A stretch of DNA of 64,000 bases from Vittaforma corneae ATCC 50505 (lineage: Eukaryota > Microsporidia > Nosematidae), in NCBI RefSeq assembly GCF_000231115.1, contig NW_006889834.1, positions 193,069 to 257,068 of the forward strand. Direction: 5' to 3'. Below the pieces are notes generated by a model that saw nothing but the letters and a program-made list of their open reading frames with translations, ran no database searches and was not told where the DNA came from. This document shows positions 39,351 to 49,241 of the stretch, piece after piece. Every line of letters starts with the position of its first letter. The stretch's first letter is position 1. A program made the translations under genes and the position numbers.

Positions 39351-39938
39351 TCAGCAACAAAAAGTGTTCTTTCTGGGTTTTCTCAATCTTACGCCATCAA
39401 CCGTTTTCCGTATGTCCTTTGGAAGCGCCTCGGCAATATCCGAAAACATTTTTTGAATGTTATGTCCTGTTTTAGCACTAGTCTCGTAGAACATTAAGCC
39501 TTCGTTTTCAGCATAGGCTCTCCCAACTTCGGGGTCTAGCATGGCACTCTCTCTCAGATCCATTTTATTAGCCACCAATACTTTCAAGAATTCCTGGGGC
39601 TTGTCGTATTTTAATTCCTCAACCCATCTTTTGGCACTTTCAAATGATTCTTGTGAGGTAATATCATAGACGATCAAAGCAACCTGGGCACCACGGTAGT
39701 ACATTGGAATTAAAGAGTAGTACCTTTCCTGTCCTGCAGTGTCCCAGATTTCGTATTTTACGGCACATCTATTCTGAAAGATCGTCTTTGTCAGAAACGA
39801 TGCGCCAATTGTGCTTTCTTCTCGCGGGTTGAATTCTCCCTTGACAAAGTTCAACACAATTGATGATTTTCCAACAGAGTAATGGCCCAGCACAACCATT
39901 TTGTACGTAAATGTCTTCATATCTATCGGCGGGTCCAT
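39351..39938 (-). CDS. Rab5-family small GTPase (Vps21-like)
   Basis: Early endosomal Rab GTPase. 195 residues with P-loop GHYSVGKSS, switch I ESTIGASFLTK (the Rab5-type effector loop), switch II WDTAGQERYYSL, NKMD and ETSAK base-recognition motifs, and a C-terminal CC for geranylgeranylation. The sequence is closer to Rab5/Vps21 than to Rab1 or Rab8. Two ATGs are six codons apart (39938 and 39920); GACCCG lies between them, 9 bases before the second, so 39920 may be the true start. Confidence 0.93.
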   Translation of the reverse strand: MDPPIDMKTFTYKMVVLGHYSVGKSSIVLNFVKGEFNPREESTIGASFLTKTIFQNRCAVKYEIWDTAGQERYYSLIPMYYRGAQVALIVYDITSQESFESAKRWVEELKYDKPQEFLKVLVANKMDLRESAMLDPEVGRAYAENEGLMFYETSAKTGHNIQKMFSDIAEALPKDIRKTVDGVRLRKPRKNTFCC

Positions 39939-40100
39939 TTGGTATTGCTAGTTTTGAAATTTTCATCACTTTCTAGTTTGAAACAGTTGTTTGGACTATG
40001 AGACAGCTGCCTATCTGAAACACAACACTGCTCAATGCTCAAGTATTCAAAGTCCTGCTTCTGAAAAATCATATCGTGCCTAAACTTGCTGCCAATCAAA

Positions 40101-40265
40101 TCACATTTTAATATTTATGACAGCAATTATAATTAATATGAAGCCGAGCAGCTGGAACAGCACTGCACAACAGTGTCCTGGGATGTGCCGATCAACTTGT
40201 TGAGAACTAAAACTGTGGCCGTAGAGCCGTGATCTCTCTGAATGCTTGTAATTGCCCTGCCGCAT
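40101..40265 (-). CDS. Tiny tail-anchored protein, possible SERP1/RAMP4-like
   Basis: An open frame of 54 codons from the ATG at 40265, inside the 408-bp divergent spacer between RAB5 and the next plus-strand gene. A basic N-terminal half (MRQGNYKHSERSR) is followed by a single hydrophobic C-terminal helix (CCAVLFQLLGFILIIIAVI) and ends INIKM. The KHS-containing basic head plus C-terminal anchor resembles SERP1/RAMP4/Ysy6, a Sec61-associated ER protein. The match is short and I hold it loosely. CTGGGAAC lies about 15 bases upstream; no close CCC. Confidence 0.4.
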   Translation of the reverse strand: MRQGNYKHSERSRLYGHSFSSQQVDRHIPGHCCAVLFQLLGFILIIIAVINIKM

Positions 40266-40346
40266 TTTATTTATGTTCCCAGTGGATATTATGCATATGT
40301 TTGTTTTTCTCAAAGTTCATCTAAAGTCTTTGTTTATTTGCAAACT

Positions 40347-41411
40347 ATGGGTGGAGGTGAAAATAAGGTTGACATATACAGCAAAATAGCAGCAGTGCCA
40401 TCTTCTATCCAAATACTTGGTGCACCAAACAGCTCGCAGTCTGCAGAATCTCCAAAACTGGACGAAATTGATGCAAATGCGCACGAGACTTTCACACTTG
40501 AGGAGATGAGAGTGCTGATAATGAGCTACAGAAAGAAAAACAAGGATTTTCTAATCGCAAGAGTCACCACCCCTGACCCGGAAAACAATTCGCTGTTCTA
40601 TAATTTCTACTATGCAGCTGCTGAGATCAATAGAATACTTTTCAGGTACGAACCGTCTCGCAGATTACTACACCGTATGAAAGTAAAAAATCCACTGAAC
40701 AACATGTATATTATTGGCCAGGTATTCTACTACAAAATAACTCCACAGGATGTGGACAAAGCAATTGTCAACTTCTTATTCAACCAGGTAAAAGAAAAAG
40801 ACAAATCTAGAAAGGCATTCAGCGCAATATTTAGGCACAAGCATGACTTTTCAAGAGGCAGAAAAACACAGAAGTCCAAAGATTCAATGGACATTCAGGA
40901 GCAGAGACAGATAGTTGAAAACCTCGATGGAAAAAGCTCGAAAGAAATCATTGAGAATATATCCGTGGGAAAGATCCCGATGCCTGAAAAAATAGATTTT
41001 AACAAAAAAATAAAGTATGATGCAAAGTATTTTGCATCTGATGATGATTTTTTGATCAAACAGGATGTTAGGGATTATTTCAAAAGGAATGCCCTTGAGC
41101 CTGAAGATGAATTCTTGTATGATTTAGACAGAACGCAAAATGACTTCATGGCACTCATTGATGATGATTCGGAAGAAGAAGAGGAAGAGGTTAACGATTG
41201 GAGGAGGGTGCTTTCAGCACACATCTCTCTAGCACTGTCGATGCTATTTGTATGTCTTCTGATGGGAGGAGGACCTGGAATTGCAATAATATTTTTACCG
41301 CTGGCTGTAATTATATTTTTTTCTTTTATTTCATCGCTGTGCTATGTTTTGTGCTGCAGAAGAAGTACATTTGACACACTGGCTGTGAATAGCATAGAGG
41401 ATGAACTTTAA
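40347..41411 (+). CDS. Membrane protein with acidic linker, unknown
   Basis: A 354-residue protein from the ATG at 40347 (MGGGENKVD). The N-terminal 270 residues are soluble, with a folded-looking part at 75-170 (FTLEEMRVLIMSYRKKNKDFLIARV and NPLNNMYIIGQVFYYKI). Then comes an acidic cluster (DDDSEEEEEEV, about 272-282) and two close hydrophobic helices (about 292-312 and 315-338) ending CYVLCCRR, with a short acidic tail. No family is recognised. It probably sits in an internal membrane with both ends cytoplasmic. The stop overlaps TAATAAATAAA. Confidence 0.8.
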   Translation: MGGGENKVDIYSKIAAVPSSIQILGAPNSSQSAESPKLDEIDANAHETFTLEEMRVLIMSYRKKNKDFLIARVTTPDPENNSLFYNFYYAAAEINRILFRYEPSRRLLHRMKVKNPLNNMYIIGQVFYYKITPQDVDKAIVNFLFNQVKEKDKSRKAFSAIFRHKHDFSRGRKTQKSKDSMDIQEQRQIVENLDGKSSKEIIENISVGKIPMPEKIDFNKKIKYDAKYFASDDDFLIKQDVRDYFKRNALEPEDEFLYDLDRTQNDFMALIDDDSEEEEEEVNDWRRVLSAHISLALSMLFVCLLMGGGPGIAIIFLPLAVIIFFSFISSLCYVLCCRRSTFDTLAVNSIEDEL

Positions 41412-41648
41412 TAAATAAATGTTATTACAGATGAAAACTGCTTTGTATAAACCTTCACTTCGCGAAAAGTCAGCCGAGATGATTGATGGCGAAGATTTCC
41501 AAAATACGCACATGTACTCATCGTTAGAGGCGTACCCAAGGACACCGAGTGTTTGCTTTTCTCATACATTCTAGCTGGCACAGGGCCTGCTCTCTTATAA
41601 ACATACATTTTAATAAACTTTGCATCTACTTCGGTTGACTAAAATACT

Positions 41649-42941
41649 TTAATCCTTTTTATCTAAACTGCATAATGCAGTTATCAAATACTCTTGAAGT
41701 ATTGAGTATATTCCAAGCCTCCAGTTTGTGGGTCTGAACCGGCTATTGTTTTTATAAACATCCAGTAGGACGATTGACATCAGTGCGGTGATTCCGCCAA
41801 GTGTGTATCTCATGCTTCCGTTCAAAGCTAGATCCATTTTAGGGTTGGCGCTATTCCCTGATACGAAAATATTAAAAATGAAGGCAACCAAATTAATAAC
41901 GTATATATTTGCACAGGGAAAACAGAAAGCAGAATATAAGGTTTGTCTATGGAATCTTCTCTTTATAAAGCTATTCTGAATATACAATGAGGGCATTGAA
42001 ATTAAAGGTGCCGCCAGAAATGTCATAGCCTTATGTATGTCAATTTCTAACTGCTCTGATAAGTTTTTTGTGATTTTTAGCGCTTGGTTGAAAATGAAAT
42101 TTTGAATTGAAAGAGAAACGATTGCACTGTACACGTTCAGGATGTAAGAGTACTGGACCTTTTTGTACACAAATGTAATTACAGCGCTGGAAACCAATGA
42201 AACAGTGGCTGCAGCAAATAGCCAGTTCAGATCTAACAGCTTGCCGTAGTAATATAAAGAAAGTAATGAAAAGGTGGCGGGAGAGAAGAAAATTTTAAAT
42301 GGCAGCGGCAATGAATAGGATTTCAGCTTCGTATCTGGAATAATAATCAAGTTTTCTAAAACTATTTCAAAAGGAAGCAATGTGAGTGTGATGACCTCAG
42401 AAAACATTGTTGAGGATATTTCAACCGAGTTTGGCTCATTTAGTGATGATTCTGGTACGGCAAATAGTCTTTTTAGTATATAACAAATAATTAGTCCGGC
42501 TGCCGTAATGCTTATTGCACCAGCTGTTGCCTGAAAATGCCCAACGAGGCAAGAGGACAGGGCAAACAAATACAGCGCTCCAAATAACGGCAAGCATTCG
42601 CTTTGCACTACAACTTTCATGGTATTTTTCAAAGATAAAATCGTAAACGAGAGCGCAACAACAAGCAAGATGGACTTGTACGACATGGCAAGTGTAGAAA
42701 ATCCATTTCCAGGAAAATGTAGGATGCTTATAAGCGTAAATGGCAAGGTTGATATGAGCGACTGCATAAATCCTGCCATTATGCCATTATGATTTTCGGA
42801 TTTGATTGGGTGTCTCTTTGCCAGCTGAACAATATAGCCATCTGCCAAGAGGGAAGTAGTTAGGAAAAGTAGGACATAGGCCATCAGATTTATAAAGATT
42901 GAGGAGTCAAAAGGATTAAAACTATCGATCCTTGGAGTCAT
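41649..42941 (-). CDS. Polytopic protein, degenerate Na+/Ca2+ exchanger-like
   Basis: A 430-residue protein with about 11 hydrophobic helices, started at 42941 where TTCCACCC abuts the ATG. The layout of two helix bundles around a loop (about 165-205), with LLPFEIVLENLIIIPD after the loop and FFSPATFSLL, resembles NCLX/NCKX exchangers (CaCA superfamily). The paired alpha-repeats should show GN-x-AP-E/D-type motifs. Here the corresponding spots read NGIMAGFMQSLIST and MPSLYIQNSFIKRR, without the cation-binding acidic residues. So it is a diverged relative that may not carry Ca2+, or a different transporter family. Confidence 0.6.
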   Translation of the reverse strand: MTPRIDSFNPFDSSIFINLMAYVLLFLTTSLLADGYIVQLAKRHPIKSENHNGIMAGFMQSLISTLPFTLISILHFPGNGFSTLAMSYKSILLVVALSFTILSLKNTMKVVVQSECLPLFGALYLFALSSCLVGHFQATAGAISITAAGLIICYILKRLFAVPESSLNEPNSVEISSTMFSEVITLTLLPFEIVLENLIIIPDTKLKSYSLPLPFKIFFSPATFSLLSLYYYGKLLDLNWLFAAATVSLVSSAVITFVYKKVQYSYILNVYSAIVSLSIQNFIFNQALKITKNLSEQLEIDIHKAMTFLAAPLISMPSLYIQNSFIKRRFHRQTLYSAFCFPCANIYVINLVAFIFNIFVSGNSANPKMDLALNGSMRYTLGGITALMSIVLLDVYKNNSRFRPTNWRLGIYSILQEYLITALCSLDKKD

Positions 42942-43158
42942 GGGTGGAAAACAAAGAATAAATAAACAATTAGCAATAAAGAAAAGACACACGCAAGGCT
43001 TTATTTAAGTCGGTGGAATAGTCTTTTGTGCTGACATAATAAAAGAAACATTTTGAAACAAGTTATCCTTAGCAGTTTTGAGAACTTTTTAAAATTATCT
43101 CAGCTACTGGCCGCTGCATTGCACTATTATTTGAACTATTTCCGACTGGGTCTCCCTC

Positions 43159-43530
43159 ATGGCACTAGAGAGGGTCAAGAATACCGTAAATATCTTTTTC
43201 AAACATCTTGATAAAATTTTCAAAGTTCAAGCTGAAAAGGGCAAGTCTCTGCTGCACGTTGCCCATGCCAACAATGTGCCATTGGAAGGTGCATGTGAAG
43301 GAAACCTTGCATGCTCAACATGCCATGTGGTTTGCGATAAATCGGTGTTCAGAGAAGAAGAAATTTCAGAGCGAGAAAACGATCTATTGGATCTAGCCTA
43401 CGGCTTGAAACCTACAAGTAGACTTGGATGCCAAGTTGTGGTTGATGATTATATGAAAGACAAGACGTTTGAGATTCCAAGAGCCACGAGAAATCTGGCG
43501 GTGGATGGATATAGGCCGCCGATACACTAA
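43159..43530 (+). CDS. YAH1: Mitosomal-type [2Fe-2S] ferredoxin (adrenodoxin/Yah1)
   Basis: Electron donor for Fe-S cluster assembly in the mitosome. 123 residues; GTCTCCCTC precedes the ATG. The cluster ligands are C46, C52, C55 (CEGNLACSTC) and C91 (RLGCQV), the full vertebrate-type pattern. Only about 20 residues precede the ferredoxin fold (ALERVKNTVNIFFKHLDKI, amphipathic and basic), far shorter than a typical mitochondrial presequence and typical of microsporidian mitosomal proteins. CFD1 is nearby. Confidence 0.95.
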   Translation: MALERVKNTVNIFFKHLDKIFKVQAEKGKSLLHVAHANNVPLEGACEGNLACSTCHVVCDKSVFREEEISERENDLLDLAYGLKPTSRLGCQVVVDDYMKDKTFEIPRATRNLAVDGYRPPIH

Positions 43531-43734
43531 CAAAGAATGGACAAAGGCATGAAGCAAGCCAGAAACTACAAATTGACTTGTATATGTCGGACTGGCTAGG
43601 AAGCAACATCACAAAGTATCCTTATTAACATCATCTGCACTTTGCAAAAGCAAACTAATTAGAATGAGCAAGCATAGCTTTCCATATTTTGATAATCCTA
43701 ACACCAAACTCCAATAAATATACTAATTTTATTT

Positions 43735-44103
43735 CTAGCTTGCCTTCTTCGATTTTTTTCTTGATTTTGGAACTAAGTTCAGCAGATTACTTCCACTTTT
43801 AGTTCTTGCATCAGCCTGTGCTCTTAACTCGCTAATTTTTGGCGCAAGATTGTCTACAATATACTTTCTCGTGTGGGCTTTATCTATTCTGAACCTTCCT
43901 TTCTCTTTGCCCTCTTTTGGATGCATCTTTTCCGGTTCTTCTTCATACTTGACTCCCAGAGAATCAAGCGCATGTTTAATTTCCTTAAAAGTAGGCTTGG
44001 AAACAGAGTTTTTGAGTGAATACTTTCTTCCTCTGCCAAGTGACACACTTGAATTAATATAGATAGGATAAATGATAAAGCATTTTTCTGTGCTGTCTAG
44101 CAT
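43735..44103 (-). CDS. SRP19: Signal recognition particle 19 kDa protein
   Basis: Binds the tips of SRP RNA helices 6 and 8 and lets SRP54 load. 122 residues; CCTACCCTGGA precedes the ATG. Core strand FIIYPIYINSSVSLGRGRKYSL and helix PTFKEIKHALDSLGV match SRP19, followed by GRFRID and a Lys/Ser-rich tail (PKSRKKSKKAS). Compact but complete. Confidence 0.92.
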   Translation of the reverse strand: MLDSTEKCFIIYPIYINSSVSLGRGRKYSLKNSVSKPTFKEIKHALDSLGVKYEEEPEKMHPKEGKEKGRFRIDKAHTRKYIVDNLAPKISELRAQADARTKSGSNLLNLVPKSRKKSKKAS

Positions 44104-44235
44104 TCCAGGGTAGGATCAGAAATTCTGCAAAAGGACTATTGGAAGCGTCATTTCGCATGTGAAATAGAAACAGTTCAGCGTAAATCATCAAAACAAAAGA
44201 CTATCACACAAACTGAATAGTAAAATAAAGAATAT

Positions 44236-45231
44236 TTAATTGGCTACGATTTTCTCATACATTCCAATAAACTCCTTGGCCTGTGCAATATCTGCATCAG
44301 TCTTCACTGTATCCTCAGACGGCAGCATATTGGGGCATTTAATAAGACTTTGAATTTCACTGGAGTAGAAATATTCGTCAAGATTATCGGAGGTAACAAG
44401 AGGAAGAGGAAGTGAATAGCCCTTCTTAATCTCGGACTCAGTAGCAAATGTACCAAAAAGGGAGGACAGTTTGTTGAATGCAGACTCCGTCCACATGACA
44501 AGTCTTCCCATCTTTCCGCCCGGCGAAAGCTCAAGTAAGTCCAAAGAATTCACATCCATCTGATCGACACCCACAATTCCTCTAAATGCCGACAACTGCG
44601 AGCCATCATGAATTATAAGAAGACCCTTTCTCCTAATAAATCTTCTATTTCTGAACTTACCCTTGCCTCTTCTCAGCGACTTCGAGTCCTTAACCTTTTG
44701 GCACTCTTCTCCAAGTCCAAGATTGCCTAAGAGTTCAACTGCCTGCTTAGTCTTTTCAAGGCTGCTGATGTTGTCGGAAACTACAAGCGGAAGCATCGGA
44801 ACATTAGAGCACCTGTGGCCTCTTGCTTCGACAATGGCCGGATTGGCAGTGGCGGCGACAGACATGGCAGTAACAGTTCTCCTCAGACAGAGTGGTGTCT
44901 TCCTGTGCCATCTTCTATGGGTTTTTGTAGGATGTGCCATTCTGCCTTTTCTACAAAAAGGCGCAAAGGCTGCCTGTCCTGCCCTTCTGGTGCCACTTCC
45001 TTTCACTCTTGGCACTCTGGCTACTGCCCTACCTGTTCCCCACGAGACTGCCGAATGCTGCATGCCAGCAAGCGGACTAACGGCATATGGCTGTCTGGAG
45101 TTCTGCGAAACTAGTGAATGCACTTTCTGCACAAGATCATCTCTCAATTCAATATCGAACACTGCAGGCCTCTCAACTTTTTTGGCGACTGTCTTTCCAT
45201 CCACGTCATAGACATTGACTTTTGAGCTCAT
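44236..45231 (-). CDS. RPL4: Large subunit ribosomal protein uL4
   Basis: 60S protein lining the exit tunnel. 331 residues, near the eukaryotic length of about 360. The N-terminal block (PAVFDIELRDDLVQKVHSLV), the tunnel loop (SWGTGRAVARVPRVKGSGT and GRMAHPTKTHRRWHRK) and the C-terminal LAPGG-type segment (LELSPGGKMGRLVMWT) are intact. Unlike most genes here the ATG is preceded by ACAGGGGCA, a GGGG rather than CCCC. No intron is evident. It shares a 409-bp divergent spacer with TFC4. Confidence 0.96.
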   Translation of the reverse strand: MSSKVNVYDVDGKTVAKKVERPAVFDIELRDDLVQKVHSLVSQNSRQPYAVSPLAGMQHSAVSWGTGRAVARVPRVKGSGTRRAGQAAFAPFCRKGRMAHPTKTHRRWHRKTPLCLRRTVTAMSVAATANPAIVEARGHRCSNVPMLPLVVSDNISSLEKTKQAVELLGNLGLGEECQKVKDSKSLRRGKGKFRNRRFIRRKGLLIIHDGSQLSAFRGIVGVDQMDVNSLDLLELSPGGKMGRLVMWTESAFNKLSSLFGTFATESEIKKGYSLPLPLVTSDNLDEYFYSSEIQSLIKCPNMLPSEDTVKTDADIAQAKEFIGMYEKIVAN

Positions 45232-45239
45232 TGCCCCTG

Positions 45240-45630
45240 TGGTAAAATTTTTTTAGAAAAGACAAAAATTTTAAAACAAGAGGAAAATGGGAGGAGATGC
45301 AGCAAAGAGAGTTTAAGATAATGGAGCATAGAACAGATGTGGCAATACAGCATGTGCAAATTAGATAGACATTCTGAACATCAAGGAATTAGGTGTTGGA
45401 GTATCAATGCTAAAAATGAATCAAATATGTATACTAAAGCAGAAGCGAAAGCTTTTGATGAAGATTTCCTAATTAGTATCGCCGAGACATTAGTCCCTTC
45501 AGTTTAATTGATTCACCTGCACTTAGCAGATTATACGGGTGTACTATGCTGTTTGATACCGCCTGCTAGTTATAGTGAAATGGCCCATATTATTTGATTA
45601 GTTCGAATCAAAAATCCATTTGACGGTGCC
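45240..45630. other. Long divergent spacer between uL4 and TFC4 without a visible gene
   Basis: About 400 bases with no ATG-led frame of note on either strand, no tRNA-like T-arm with pairing stems, and no strong inverted repeat. Probably two promoters; the TFC4-proximal end carries the CCACCCCTTTAC start signal. Confidence 0.5.
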
Positions 45631-45640
45631 ACCCCTTTAC

Positions 45641-47968
45641 ATGGCTTTTATTGAGAAATACTACGGCATTGAGGAATCCAGAAAACTTGTCGAGAAGAAG
45701 CTGCAGCACCGGTCAAATAAGTATTTGGCTAAATTAGAAGAAAGCCAGCTCCTGAAAGAAGCCAATTCGCTATTTGCCAGAGGAAATACTGGCCAATGCT
45801 TTGGAATTTTACAGAAGGCCGTAACTTTAGTTCCGAACGATTTCAGGCCGTATTATCTTTTGGGCCTGATCCATGAGGAGAATGGAAAGCACGAAAAGGC
45901 ACTGGTTTCGTACATCGCAGCTGCAATACTCAAGAATAACGACATCTCCCTTTGGAAAAAGGCACTAAATATTTCATTAAGGACAAGCAGCTACAGGAAC
46001 CAAATACTAGCGCTTGAAAGAATATTCAGGAAAGAGCCGTCTGAGTCGATTTTAGTGAAAAAGCTTGAGATATTAAAGCAAATGAAGAAGAAATATGCAG
46101 TTGTGGCCTGTCAAATTGAGCTGTTCGACTATCAAGGAGTCGATCCAAGAATTTTTGAAAAGTTTGAGCACACGAATCATATAAACTCACTTAGAAAGAT
46201 TTGCAGCTGTCTTTATAAGTGTATAAAACATAATAAGCAAGCCAGAACAGAGGTTTTCCTTAGAAAAACAGTTTTTACGCTATTCAAAATCAAGGATTGG
46301 AGGAGAATCCTAAGGATTTTAGATGAGTACTACTTCAAAGAAAACGATAAAATACATCCCGACATTAGATTCATCTACATGACTGCAGCCTTATATTCAA
46401 AGGAATGTCGTTTTGACAACCTACTTGACTTTAGTGGTTTACTAAACGATGCTTATACTTGGAGAGAAATGGAAAATCCCGAGTATATTTATAGTCTTGC
46501 AATATGTCTGAAAGAGTGTGGAGAAGCCAAGAAATCAATACTTCTGTTGGAAAAATACCTATCGGTTTCTCAAACAACCAAATCGCTTCATATACTTGGC
46601 GATATCAACCAAGAAGTAGGAAATGTCCAGAGTGCTATCCAGAACTTCAGCCAAGTTCTGGCCTTGGATCCTGTTGATGAGCTGGCCAAGACAAGGCTTC
46701 ATCAAATCTATGAGAGTCTTGGATATAACAGTCTGGCTGAAAAATTTGAAACACCAACAAGAGTAGTAGAGTACATTAAGGAAATTGAAGCAACAAAGAA
46801 GCACGAATTCAGATACTCTGCCGAAAAATGCAGGGAAATGAGAAAGTTGTATGAATGTATTTTGTCAATCAGCCCATCCGACTATGCAGAATTCCTGGAG
46901 TTGTCAAGGCCTTTAGTTTCAGATTTTTTCGCCAATCCGTTTGTTATAGTCAAAAATAAGAATTTCAAGAAATTTAATAGCAAAAATGAAAGACTGGAGT
47001 TCGACGACTCCAACATGCTTGTGGCCTATGATGCCAATATCTCCAAGAAGCAGCTTTCTGACATGTTGGTGAGAATCAGCTCTCTCCATGGTCTTGACAT
47101 TGATGAATGGTTTTTTGTAGTAAAAAATACAGTTACTTCACTGATGGTGCTGGAAAAATACGAAGATGCAGTTGAAATTGTACGAAAATGCTTCGACGTT
47201 CATATTTTCACACATAACGATCAGATAATCCAGATATTGCTTTTGGGCATTCGGCTATATCTGATGTCTGGCGATTTTGATGGCATACACGACATTATTA
47301 GGGAAATGATTGGGCATTTTGGATATACGTCTGTGTACTTTCTATACTTTTTGTCATACTTCTTCCCGGACTTTTATCTTTGCAAAAATTTTAGCGATCT
47401 TCAAAAAAACATTCAAAAAATTACTAGGCGAAGCAGCAGGGAGCAATGCGAAGTATATGAGGAATCCAAAAACTGGGCCGATAGCTTCAATGGCAAGGAA
47501 TGCATCTGCGATGCATCTGATCACAGCGCCGATTTTTGTAATAAAACAACCGAAATTCCTCCATTTTTGAGTGTAATGTCATTTATCCCAAGATTTCTTC
47601 AGACAGAAACGGTAGATTTTGTGCTGGGCAATGTTGCATCTCTAAAGTCTGAAATTAGTATTATAAAGGCGGTTATATCAATCTCTCACACCAAATCAAG
47701 AACATTGGTAGACAAGAAAAAGTATGCTTCGCAGGGAATTGCCTGTCTAAAGGCAATGGAAAGCGACCCAGTGGCTACATACAACCTTGCCAAGGCATAT
47801 CATTTTTTTGGATACTATACACACGCTGAGCTTTTATATTTAAGGGTTATTGAGGCTGGCCCAGAAGAGCTAAAAAGAATGAGTGTATTTAATCTTTCTT
47901 TGATTTTTAAAGATAACAAAAGCAGGAAGGTCATAGAGAATCTGCTATCAAAATGTAAACAGTGGTGA
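45641..47968 (+). CDS. TFC4: TFIIIC subunit Tfc4 (TPR, tau131/GTF3C3)
   Basis: TPR scaffold of the RNA polymerase III factor TFIIIC that recruits TFIIIB. The start at 45641 follows GCCACCCCTTTAC, giving 775 residues against about 1025 in yeast. The N-terminal TPR array is clear (EANSLFARGNTGQCFGILQKAV, YYLLGLIHEENGKHEKALVSYIAAAIL). A second array lies near 290-350 (YSLAICLKECGEAKKSILLLEKY, LHILGDINQEVGNVQSAIQNF). The end ATYNLAKAYHFFGYYTHAELLYLRVI matches the last Tfc4 repeat. The family call rests on this arrangement rather than on a catalytic motif. Confidence 0.82.
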   Translation: MAFIEKYYGIEESRKLVEKKLQHRSNKYLAKLEESQLLKEANSLFARGNTGQCFGILQKAVTLVPNDFRPYYLLGLIHEENGKHEKALVSYIAAAILKNNDISLWKKALNISLRTSSYRNQILALERIFRKEPSESILVKKLEILKQMKKKYAVVACQIELFDYQGVDPRIFEKFEHTNHINSLRKICSCLYKCIKHNKQARTEVFLRKTVFTLFKIKDWRRILRILDEYYFKENDKIHPDIRFIYMTAALYSKECRFDNLLDFSGLLNDAYTWREMENPEYIYSLAICLKECGEAKKSILLLEKYLSVSQTTKSLHILGDINQEVGNVQSAIQNFSQVLALDPVDELAKTRLHQIYESLGYNSLAEKFETPTRVVEYIKEIEATKKHEFRYSAEKCREMRKLYECILSISPSDYAEFLELSRPLVSDFFANPFVIVKNKNFKKFNSKNERLEFDDSNMLVAYDANISKKQLSDMLVRISSLHGLDIDEWFFVVKNTVTSLMVLEKYEDAVEIVRKCFDVHIFTHNDQIIQILLLGIRLYLMSGDFDGIHDIIREMIGHFGYTSVYFLYFLSYFFPDFYLCKNFSDLQKNIQKITRRSSREQCEVYEESKNWADSFNGKECICDASDHSADFCNKTTEIPPFLSVMSFIPRFLQTETVDFVLGNVASLKSEISIIKAVISISHTKSRTLVDKKKYASQGIACLKAMESDPVATYNLAKAYHFFGYYTHAELLYLRVIEAGPEELKRMSVFNLSLIFKDNKSRKVIENLLSKCKQW

Positions 47969-48249
47969 GTTTCAAGCCCCAGGTAAATGTCATACATTGA
48001 GCGTCGATTACAATTGTGGCTTATTTTGCCAATAAAGCTTGAATTTGTTCATTTGGCCTCTTTTTCTCATGTGTGACGAACAAAATCCGATACCAAGCGA
48101 GGACGAAATTTGTAGCTCTCTGAAGAAGCAGCTGAAGGACGATGTAGAGTTCTGGAAGAGTGGCAGCGGACACAGCATTTACAATACTGGAAGGGGCTTC
48201 TTTACTTTTGAATAAATCGTTTGTTTTAATTGCATTTGTCTTGCCGCCC

Positions 48250-49041
48250 ATGGCTAAGGCTGATACGATAAAAAATGTATGGAGAGACAATTTGGAGGAG
48301 GAAATGGCAAACATAAGACATCTGATTGAGAAGTACAACTATGTGGCCATGGACACTGAATTTCCCGGTGTTGTGGCCAAGCCGTTAGGCAGTTTCAAGA
48401 GCCAATCGTCATTTGCATACCAGCAATTAAGATTCAACGTTGACATGCTGAGCATAATTCAACTGGGAATATCCCTGAGTGACGAGAATGGAAAGAGGCC
48501 TGAACCAACACACACTTGGCAGTTCAACTTTAATTTTAATCTGGATACAGACATGTACTCACAGGAATCAATCGAACTACTGATACAAGCAAAGATCAAT
48601 TTCAAAGACCATTCAAGAAACGGCATTGATGTCAAAGAGTTTGGGTCTTTACTAACAACCAGTGGACTAGTGATGTCGGACCACATTATTTGGGTATCGT
48701 TTCATTCCGCATATGATTTTGCATACTTGATCAAGATTTTGACAGGAAACGCAATGTCAGAGAAAGAAGAGGACTTTCACAAGTACATGGGCGTGCTGTT
48801 TCCAAACTTCTACGATTTTAAGTTTCTGCTATCGTCTACTGAGCATTCAAGAAAGGGACTGCAGGAAATAGCAAATGACCTAGGTGTTTCGAGAGAAGGA
48901 ACAGCACACCAGGCAGGAAGTGATGCGCTGCTGACATCGATGGCATTTTTCAAGTCCTTCGAAACAGTCCTGCTCCGAGACAGCCTAAAAAGTTCAATCT
49001 CCAAGCTTTTTGGAATCGAGTATGTCACAGATAGCATATAA
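48250..49041 (+). CDS. POP2: CCR4-NOT deadenylase Caf1/Pop2
   Basis: DEDD 3'-5' exoribonuclease that shortens mRNA poly(A) tails. TGCCGCCC abuts the ATG at 48250. 263 residues with the four catalytic positions seen as VAMDTEFPGV (Asp, Glu), SFHSAYDFAYL (Asp) and HQAGSDALLT (His, Asp). The N-terminal IKNVWRDNLEEEMANIRHLIEKY and LQEIANDLGVSR are family blocks. Full length for the core domain without the yeast Gln-rich extension. Confidence 0.96.
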   Translation: MAKADTIKNVWRDNLEEEMANIRHLIEKYNYVAMDTEFPGVVAKPLGSFKSQSSFAYQQLRFNVDMLSIIQLGISLSDENGKRPEPTHTWQFNFNFNLDTDMYSQESIELLIQAKINFKDHSRNGIDVKEFGSLLTTSGLVMSDHIIWVSFHSAYDFAYLIKILTGNAMSEKEEDFHKYMGVLFPNFYDFKFLLSSTEHSRKGLQEIANDLGVSREGTAHQAGSDALLTSMAFFKSFETVLLRDSLKSSISKLFGIEYVTDSI

Positions 49042-49241
49042 AATTAGCATGCTCTTGGCTAGTCAAAACCGTCGAATAAATTATGTTTGTTATCTGTAGG
49101 CGCTCCTAGCCATCGCTGCTTAGAGTTCCGGAAAAGCTTGCAGTTGTTTGCAAGCGGCACTTCGTCTTGATCTTCTGAGTAATGAAAATAGCACTTCTCT
49201 AAAACCATCCACCAATATGCAAAATAAATACCAATTAAAAT

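Noticed and set aside
41419..41574. 51-codon plus-strand frame starting in the stop region of the 40347 gene
   Set aside because: Starts inside the polyA signal of the preceding gene, lacks a CCC signal and falls in a convergent spacer where 3' sequence is expected.
44663..45211. 182-codon plus-strand frame opposite uL4
   Set aside because: Mirror of the uL4 coding strand; uL4 is certain and the frame has no family features.
45560..45620. GTTCGAATC as a tRNA T-loop
   Set aside because: The flanking bases do not form a T-stem and no acceptor, D or anticodon arm fits.
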